Shown in pieces: positions 32,733 to 38,791 of a stretch of DNA of 38,791 nucleotides. A program made the position numbers and the translations under genes. Origin of the DNA: Spirochaetota bacterium (GTDB taxonomy: Bacteria > Spirochaetota > UBA4802 > JAKQUI01); the NCBI GenBank assembly GCA_029562645.1, contig JAKQUI010000073.1, positions 1 through 38,791 on the forward strand, read 5' to 3'. Each line of letters starts with the position of its first letter. The stretch's first letter is position 1. The notes below the pieces were generated by a model. That model was not told the DNA's origin. It did not search any database and worked only from the letters and a program-made list of their open reading frames with translations.

Positions 32733-34028
32733 ATGAACATGCACGAAGCCGTACAAACAGTAAAAAAAGCCTCGATCCGCCTTGCGGCCGCCGGCGCGGA
32801 GGTGAAGAACGCCGCGCTCATGGCGATCGCCGACGCGCTCCTGGCACGCGAGAACGACATCGTCAAGGCGAACCTCGCCGATCTCGAACGAAGCGAGAAG
32901 GAGGGCCTCGCCGCTCCGCTCATGAAGCGCCTCCGGTTCGATTCCGCGAAGATCCGCGACGTCGTCGCCGGTATCGAGAGCCTCATGGCGCTCCCGGATC
33001 CCGTGGGCCGCACGCAGGCCGCGACCGAGCTCGACGAGGGGCTCGCGCTCTACCGCGTGAGCTGCCCCATCGGCGTCATCGGCATCATCTTCGAGTCGCG
33101 GCCGGACGCGCTGGTGCAGATTTCCACCCTGTGCCTCAAGAGCGGCAACGGCGTGCTCCTGAAAGGGGGGAGCGAGGCGCGCGAGACCAACCGTATCCTC
33201 GCGGACATCATCGCCGGCGCGACGATCAACACCGGCGTGCCCGACGGCTGGCTCGCGCTCCTGGAGACGCGCGACGACGTGAACGCGATGCTCGCGATGG
33301 ACGAGTACATCGACCTTATCGTTCCGCGCGGATCAAACGAGTTCGTGCGCTACATCATGGACCACTCGAACATTCCGGTGCTGGGACACGCCGACGGCAT
33401 CTGCCACGCCTACGTGGATGCCGGCGCGGATATCGACATGGCGGTGCGCGTGGTCGTCGATTCCAAGGTGCAGTACGTGGCCGTGTGCAATGCCCTGGAG
33501 ACGCTCTTGGTGCACCGGGAGATCGCGCCCGCGTTCCTCCCGGCCGCGAAGGAGGCGCTGGAGCGTCATCACGTGGAGCTGCGCGGCTGCGAGCGCACGC
33601 GCGCCATCGTCGACTGCGCCCCGGCGACCGAGGAGGACTGGAAGACCGAATACCTCGATTACGTTCTGTCCATCAAGGTGGTGGACGGGCTCGAAGAGGC
33701 GATCGACCACATCAACGCCTACGGATCCGGGCACACGGACGTCATCATCACCGCGAACGAGCGCGCCGCGATGGAGTTCATGGATCTCGTTGATTCCGGC
33801 GACGTTTTCTGGAACTGCTCCACGCGCTTCAGCGACGGCTTCCGCTATGGGCTGGGCGCCGAGGTGGGGATCAGCACCAACAAGATTCATGCGCGCGGGC
33901 CGGTGGGCCTCGAGGGGCTGGTGATCTACAAGTACAAGCTCGTCGGCAGCGGGCAGACGGTTGCCGACTACGCCGAGGGGCGGAAGAAATTCACGCACCG
34001 GCGTCTCGATCGGGGCTTTCCGCTCTAG
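32733..34028 (+). CDS. proA: Glutamate-5-semialdehyde dehydrogenase (gamma-glutamyl phosphate reductase)
   Basis: This cytoplasmic enzyme performs the second step of proline synthesis, reducing gamma-glutamyl phosphate with NADPH to glutamate 5-semialdehyde. The 431-residue length is normal. The family segments CPIGVIGIIFESRPDA and KSGNGVLLKGGSEA, catalytic Cys252 in VCNALETLLVH, and the end region GISTNKIHARGPVGLEGL are all present. I start at ATG 32733, where TGAGG lies nine bases upstream; an upstream in-frame ATG at 32682 would only translate the palindromic element. proB is not in the window. The gene is convergent with the MFS gene, with 28 bases between them. Confidence 0.95.
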   Translation: MNMHEAVQTVKKASIRLAAAGAEVKNAALMAIADALLARENDIVKANLADLERSEKEGLAAPLMKRLRFDSAKIRDVVAGIESLMALPDPVGRTQAATELDEGLALYRVSCPIGVIGIIFESRPDALVQISTLCLKSGNGVLLKGGSEARETNRILADIIAGATINTGVPDGWLALLETRDDVNAMLAMDEYIDLIVPRGSNEFVRYIMDHSNIPVLGHADGICHAYVDAGADIDMAVRVVVDSKVQYVAVCNALETLLVHREIAPAFLPAAKEALERHHVELRGCERTRAIVDCAPATEEDWKTEYLDYVLSIKVVDGLEEAIDHINAYGSGHTDVIITANERAAMEFMDLVDSGDVFWNCSTRFSDGFRYGLGAEVGISTNKIHARGPVGLEGLVIYKYKLVGSGQTVADYAEGRKKFTHRRLDRGFPL

Positions 34029-34056
34029 GACGGTTCGTGCCGTTGGCCCTGCGAGA

Positions 34057-35307
34057 TCACCGCGGGCCGTCAATGCGCCGCGTTCGGGGCGGGGTGATGA
34101 GGAGCGCCGCCAGGACAATCCCCAGCGCGGCAAGCGCGAGAACCGGATGGAACGCGAACCGGTACGAGCCGAACAACAGCCGCGACGCGCCGCCGATAGC
34201 GCCGCCCAGCACCGCGCCGATGCCGTAGGCGAAGAAGATGACGCCGTAGTTCTTCGCATAGTGCCGGATGCCGAAAAAGGACGCCGTGGCCGCGGGCGCG
34301 ATGGCGAGCCAGCCGCCCAGCGTGAGCCAGAGCGCGCAGAAGGCGATGATATAGCGCGCGGTATCGGCACCGATCGGCGCGACCATGAGCGCGCATGCGC
34401 CCAGCACGATCGCGAAGTTGATCATGGCCCCCCGGCGCGGCGCGGTGCGGTCGGAGAGCGCGCCGAAGAGGATCCTCCCCAGCGCATTGAACGCCGAGAA
34501 GAGCCCCACCAGCGCCGCCGCGACGCCGAAATCCAAACCCGCAAGCTCCATCCCCGCCGGGACCGCGATGCATATCGCCATCAGCCCCGCCGTGCAGCCG
34601 ATGATGACGCACAGCGAGAGTCCCCAGAATGAGGCCGTCCGTATCATCTCGTGCGAATCGAAATCGACGTCGTTCCCGGAAATGTCCGCGGGCGCCCAAC
34701 CGGCGGGGCGCCATCCGGGTGCGGGGAAGCGGAGCGGCAGCGAGACCGCGAAAAGGACGACCAGAAAGGTGATGCCGAAGTTCATGAAGACGCCCGTCAC
34801 CCCCGCCCGGTCGATGAGCAGCATCGCCGCCGTTCCCGTTATGACGGCCGACCCGCCGAACCCGGCGAGCATGATATTCGCGGCCAGCTCCGTTCTGTCG
34901 GGAAACCAATGCGCCGCGATGGCGATGGGGCAGCCGTAGGCGAGCCCGACACCGGCGCCCCCGATCACGCCGTAGGAGACGGCCAGCATGAACGCATTCG
35001 ATGCGTACGAGGCGAGCATCCACCCGATGGCCATGATCACCCCGCCCACGATGGACAGGTAGCGCGGTCCCATGATCTCCATGAACTTTCCCCCGAAGAA
35101 CATGAGGAAGGCGAAGAAGGCCGAAAACAGCATGAAGGGGATGGCGCTTGCAAGCGGGGAAACGTCGAATTCGCGCTCGATGAACGGCTTGAAGATGCTG
35201 TAGGCGTATATGCTGCCCATGCAAATGTTCATGACGAAGCCGAGGGCCACGAAGACCCAGCGGCCCCGCTCCGCGGGCATGCCGAAGATGCGGACGTTAG
35301 CGGTCAT
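34057..35307 (-). CDS. MFS transporter, oxalate/formate antiporter (OFA) family
   Basis: This 416-residue inner-membrane carrier has about twelve hydrophobic helices. The first helix region, FVMNICMGSIYAYSIFKPFI, matches the conserved opening of the OFA family, which includes the oxalate:formate exchanger OxlT. GALSDRTAPRRG in the middle loop is the usual MFS loop motif. Substrate cannot be read from sequence; OFA members also carry other small monocarboxylates. It is divergent from the formate dehydrogenase operon, which makes formate or a related acid a reasonable guess. ATG 35307 has no strong ribosome site. Confidence 0.8.
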   Translation of the reverse strand: MTANVRIFGMPAERGRWVFVALGFVMNICMGSIYAYSIFKPFIEREFDVSPLASAIPFMLFSAFFAFLMFFGGKFMEIMGPRYLSIVGGVIMAIGWMLASYASNAFMLAVSYGVIGGAGVGLAYGCPIAIAAHWFPDRTELAANIMLAGFGGSAVITGTAAMLLIDRAGVTGVFMNFGITFLVVLFAVSLPLRFPAPGWRPAGWAPADISGNDVDFDSHEMIRTASFWGLSLCVIIGCTAGLMAICIAVPAGMELAGLDFGVAAALVGLFSAFNALGRILFGALSDRTAPRRGAMINFAIVLGACALMVAPIGADTARYIIAFCALWLTLGGWLAIAPAATASFFGIRHYAKNYGVIFFAYGIGAVLGGAIGGASRLLFGSYRFAFHPVLALAALGIVLAALLITPPRTRRIDGPR

Positions 35308-35709
35308 GGCGCGTGCCGTTGGTCGAATTGGTCGCGTCGTGCTGTTGTGGCTGCTTTCGTTTCATGCGAATTTCATGCGCGTGGTTGATTGACGCCCCCA
35401 GTGCGCAGGGTGTCAATAGAAAACCGTTCGCGCGATTAAAGGGCGGCGTACGGGTGCATTGTGCCGTGCAAATAGGACATCGGGGCCAAGAATTTTCCTT
35501 GAAATTATAACGTGCACGCTGCACCCTTGGCATAAAAAGAAGCTTGCAATGGTATTATTGGTTTCCGTTTGTTTTTAATAAATATTTTGTTTTTTGATTA
35601 TATTTATTTTAACAATGTAGCCTTCTACGATTCGAGTCCCGGCACGCAGGAGCGCTGTGCGCATCGGGTGAGGTATATAAAATCGAACTGAGAGAGAAAG
35701 GAGTTGCAC
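35308..35709. other. Divergent intergenic region upstream of formate dehydrogenase
   Basis: No gene is visible. The region includes an unusually AT-rich tract (about 35,560-35,625), a small dyad GTGCA-CGC-TGCAC (35,512-35,524), and AAAGGAG (35,697-35,703), the ribosome site of the dehydrogenase six bases before ATG 35710. No convincing -35/-10 pair could be assigned. Confidence 0.5.
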
Positions 35710-38418
35710 ATGGGAGAGAATTCCATCACGCTTACCATCGACGGACGTGAGGTAACCGGGGGGAAGGGACAGACGATCCTCGAAATCGCCCTTGCCAACG
35801 GGATTTCCATTCCGTATCTTTGCTACCACCCCAAGGTGTCCAAAACCGGCGCGTGCCGTCTCTGCATCGTGCGGGTAAACGGCACCATGCTCAAGACCTC
35901 GTGCACCGAGCCGGCGGGCGACGGCATGACGATTGTTACCGACGACGAAGAGATCGCCGCCATTCGACGCGGCCTGCTCGAGCTGCTGCTGGCCGAAGGC
36001 GATCATAACTGCCTGTACTGCGACGCAAACGGCGCCTGCGAGCTGCAGGCGCTCTGCTTTATGTACGGTGTCGAACCCTCCGGAGCGGATTTCCCGAAGC
36101 ATCGTCGGGATGTCGATTACGTGACCAGCGCCGGCCTCAAGCGCAACGAGAACCGCTGCGTCCTGTGCGGGCGCTGCGTGAAGGCCTGCGCCGAGGTCCA
36201 GCTCATGAACGTGTGGAACTTCACCGGACGCGGAAGCCACGCGCATCTCACCTCCGACATGAACGACGCCATCGGCGAATCGTCGTGCGTGCAGTGCGGC
36301 ACCTGCGTTCAGATGTGCCCCACCGGCGCGCTCACCTTCCAGGAGGTGCTGGGACGCGGCCAGGCGTGGGAGCTCGAGAAGGAATCCAGCATCTGCATTT
36401 ACTGCGGCGTTGGCTGCAAGATCGACTTCTACAAGAACAAGGAAGGGAAGCTCGTCAAGGCCCTGGGCAACGACGACGGCCCCAATCGCGGCCATCTCTG
36501 CGTGAAGGGCCGCTTCGGCTTCGATTTCGTGCAGGGGGACAAGCGCATCACCAAGCCCCTCATCCGGAAGAATGGAAAACTCGAGGAATCGTCCTGGGAG
36601 GAGGCGCTCGGTCTGGTCGCCTCGAAGCTCTCCGACATCAAGGCGAAGAGCGGCCCCGACTCCATCATGGCCTTCTCGTCGGCCAAGTGCACCAACGAGG
36701 AGAACTACCTGATGCAGAAATTCATGCGGGCGGTGATCGGCACCAATAATGTCGATCACTGCGCTCGACTATGACACAGCTCCACGGTCGCCGGTCTGGC
36801 GGCCACGCTCGGTTCTGGTGCCATGACGAATTCGATACGTGAGATACCCCTTACCGAGGCCTTTCTGGTCATCGGCTCGAACACGACCGACAACCATCCG
36901 GTCATCGGGTCCATGATCAAGAACGAGGTCATCAACAAGGGTAAAAAACTGGTGGTCGTCGATCCGCGGCGCATCGATCTGGCGAAATACGCCGATGTGT
37001 TCCTCCAGATCCTTCCGGGGACCAATATCGCCATCCTGAACGGCCTGATGCACGTGATTTTAAAGGAAAATCTTCAGGACAAGGACTACATCGCCAATCG
37101 CTGCGAGGGCTTCGACGATGTCGCGAAAACGCTCGAGAAGTATACGCCCGAGTACGTCGCCGGCATCTGCGGCCTCAAGAACCCCGACGACATCGTGAAG
37201 GCCGCGCGGATCCTCGCGAAGGCCACGCCCATGGCGGCGTACTACTGCATGGGCATCACGCAGTTCAAGTCGGGCGTCAACGGCGTGAAGAGCGTCGCGA
37301 ACCTGCAGATGATGCTGGGCAATATCGGCGTCGCGGGCGGCGGCGTGAACCCGCTGCGGGGTCAGAGCAATGTGCAGGGCGCCTGCGACATGGGCGCGCT
37401 CAATGCCGTCTACCCGGCCTATCAGCCCATCGCGAGCGAAGATAATAAGAAGAAATTCATGGAGGCCTGGAAGGTCGCCTTTGACCTGTCGATGAAGCCC
37501 GGCCTCACCATCGTGGAGTCGCTCAACGGCGCCATCGCCGGCGACGTGAAGGCGCTCTACGTGCTCGGGGAAAACCCCGTGATGTCCGATCCCAACCAGC
37601 ACCACGTGATCGAGGCGCTGGAGAAGCTCGACTTCCTGGTGGTGCAGGACATCGTCCTCACCGAGACGGCGCAGTATGCGCACGTGGTGCTGCCCGGCTG
37701 CGCCTTCCTCGAGAAGGAGGGGACGGTCTCCAACACCGAGCGCCGCGTCCAGCTCATGCACAAGGTCGTCGATCCCATCGGCGACGTTCGCGACGACTGG
37801 TGGATCATCACCCAGATCGCCAACCGCATGGGCGCCTCGTGGAGCTATGCGAAGGCCGAGGAGATCTTCGAGGAGGTGCGGAAGGTCACGCCGTCGTACG
37901 CCGGCATCACCTACGCGCGTCTCGAAAAGGAGCTTATCCAGTGGCCCTGCCCGACCGAGGAGCATCCCGGCACGCAGTTCCTGCACAAGGACCGCTTCAG
38001 CCGCGGCCTGGGACTCTTCACGGCGATCGACTACACGCCGCCGGCGGAGGAGGTCGATCCGGAGTATCCGCTCGTGCTCACCACCGGGCGCATCCTGGAG
38101 CACTTCCACACGGGAACCATGAGCCGCAACTCGCGGATCCTCGCGGAGATTGTGAACGAGGCCTATGTCGAGATGAACCCGATCGAGGCCAGCAACTACA
38201 ACGTGAAGGACGGCGAGCTCGTCTCGGTGTCCACCCGGCGCGGAAGCATCCGGCTCAAGGTAAAGGTCTCGTCCCTTCCCAAGCAGAACGTGGTGTTTAT
38301 CCCCTTCCATTTCTACGAGGCGTGCGCGAACAAGCTCACCATCGACGCGCTCGACCCCACGTGCAAAATACCGGAGTTCAAGGTATGCGCGTGCAAAGTA
38401 GAAAAGATTTCGGCGTGA
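35710..38418 (+). CDS. fdhA: Selenocysteine-containing formate dehydrogenase, large subunit
   Basis: This cytoplasmic molybdenum/tungsten enzyme oxidises formate to CO2 (or the reverse). It is 902 residues long if TGA 36772-36774 is read as Sec355. The N-terminus is NuoG-like: [2Fe-2S] Cys38, 49, 52 and 65, a His99/Cys101/104/110 cluster, and two ferredoxin-type clusters (Cys150/153/156/160 and Cys193/196/199/203). The catalytic part begins with Cys229/232/236/264 and continues NNVDHCARL-Sec-HSSTVAG, matching FdhF-type active sites. Open frames on both sides of the TGA are in phase and protein-like throughout. ATG 35710 is preferred over TTG 35704 because AAAGGAG ends six bases before it. The added iron-sulfur domain and the following NuoE-like gene indicate an NAD-linked or electron-bifurcating complex. 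Confidence 0.95.
36772..36803 (+). promoter_or_regulatory. Selenocysteine codon and bacterial SECIS hairpin
   Basis: TGA at 36772-36774 is followed after 18 bases by the loop GGTCT (36793-36797), closed by the six-pair stem GTCGCC (36787-36792) and GGCGGC (36798-36803), with one G-T pair. From memory, the GGUCU apical loop and the 18-base distance match the E. coli fdhF element recognised by SelB. Confidence 0.92.
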
Positions 38419-38431
38419 GGAGGATGATGAG

Positions 38432-38791
38432 ATGATTAAACCGGCAGACATACGAAAGATCATAGAGAAGCGCGGGAACGCGCAGGAAAACCTGATGCTC
38501 ATCATGCGCGACATGGAGAGCATCTCCGGCGCGAACCAGGTGGACGAGAAGTCGCTGCGCACGCTCGCCGAGATGATGAACCTCCCGGAGAGCGCCATCG
38601 CGGGCTTCACGGGCTTCTACACCATGTTCAGCACGAAGCCGCGGGCGAAGTACATCATCCGGGTGTGCAAGTCGAACCCCTGCCACGTGATGGGATCGAC
38701 CACCATCGTGAACGCCGTTGAAAAGCTCCTGGGGATCGCTCCGGGGCAGGCGACCAAGGACGGCCTCTTCTACCTGGAGACCTGCGAGTGC
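38432..38791 (+). CDS. NuoE-like [2Fe-2S] subunit of formate dehydrogenase (partial)
   Basis: The first 120 residues of a thioredoxin-like ferredoxin subunit are present, cut off by the window end. A helical N-terminus leads to GFTGFYTMFSTKPRAKY, then the first cysteine pair CKSNPC and the beginning of the second (ETCEC), as in the 24-kDa subunit family. GAGGAGG lies just before ATG 38432, 13 bases after the fdhA stop. It would pass electrons between the large subunit and an NADH-binding NuoF-like subunit expected just downstream. Confidence 0.9.
   Translation, partial: MIKPADIRKIIEKRGNAQENLMLIMRDMESISGANQVDEKSLRTLAEMMNLPESAIAGFTGFYTMFSTKPRAKYIIRVCKSNPCHVMGSTTIVNAVEKLLGIAPGQATKDGLFYLETCEC

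Noticed and set aside
35423-35431. A LytTR half-site ACCGTTCGC upstream of fdhA
   Set aside because: It is a single copy with no partner 21 bases away in either direction and no LytTR gene nearby, so it is probably chance.
35527-35548. A sigma-54 promoter (TTGGCA ... TTGCA) upstream of fdhA
   Set aside because: The distance between GG and GC is 15 bases, whereas sigma-54 promoters need about 10.
36772-36774. TGA inside fdhA as a nonsense mutation or sequencing error
   Set aside because: Reading frame, active-site context and SECIS hairpin all agree with programmed selenocysteine.
37060-38610. A 516-codon open frame opposite formate dehydrogenase
   Set aside because: It is the antisense shadow of fdhA and the NuoE-like gene. 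Its translation has no domain features and it has no ribosome site.

Overview
The window is GC-rich DNA from a bacterium with outer-surface lipoproteins. Receptors built as a sugar-binding-like beta-sandwich plus seven membrane segments (7TMR-DISM type), one of them fused to a chemotaxis signalling domain, together with BspA-type repeats, are most reminiscent of Leptospira-like spirochaetes. That placement is an inference, since no ribosomal or other marker gene is present.

Bases 1-25,740 hold one two-gene module repeated four times head to tail on the minus strand. Each module has its own promoter and then a ~955-residue membrane sensor that combines 7TM receptor, HisKA, HATPase, receiver and LytTR DNA-binding domain in one chain. 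Next comes a short gap carrying two 9-bp direct repeats 21 bp apart that look like a LytTR operator, followed in modules 2-4 by a -35/-10 pair. The module ends with a large lipoprotein gene. The four lipoproteins share the lipobox region, two Flg_new/InlB-type repeats and a variable number (6, 8, 4, 5) of 71-residue repeats, and then diverge completely: BspA-type repeats, a PD40 propeller plus Lcl_C domain, a delta-60 propeller, and a YVTN-type propeller. An in-frame fossil of a fifth type of tail lies directly after lipoprotein 1. I read this as a self-contained array of sensor/regulator plus surface lipoprotein modules that duplicates, recombines and swaps C-terminal domains. It is the best candidate here for an undescribed system.

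Bases 25,740-28,200 hold an orphan lipoprotein gene, palindromic and MITE-like elements, a decayed fragment, and a REP-associated tyrosine transposase (RAYT). Palindromes with the core GAGACGGGGC-nnn-GCCCCGTCT are scattered across 1-28.2 kb: between modules, inside two lipoprotein signal sequences, and inside the RAYT gene itself.

Bases 28,200-38,791 are more ordinary. They carry a 7TM chemotaxis receptor with a small TerB-like gene, an unrecognised protein, a divergent DUF2889 gene followed by proA, an OFA-family (oxalate/formate antiporter-like) MFS transporter, and the start of a formate dehydrogenase operon. The large formate dehydrogenase subunit is a selenoprotein: an in-frame TGA is followed by a clear bacterial SECIS hairpin. 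The NuoE-like gene after it runs off the window end.

The long open frames lying antisense to these genes are treated as by-products of high GC and are not annotated.
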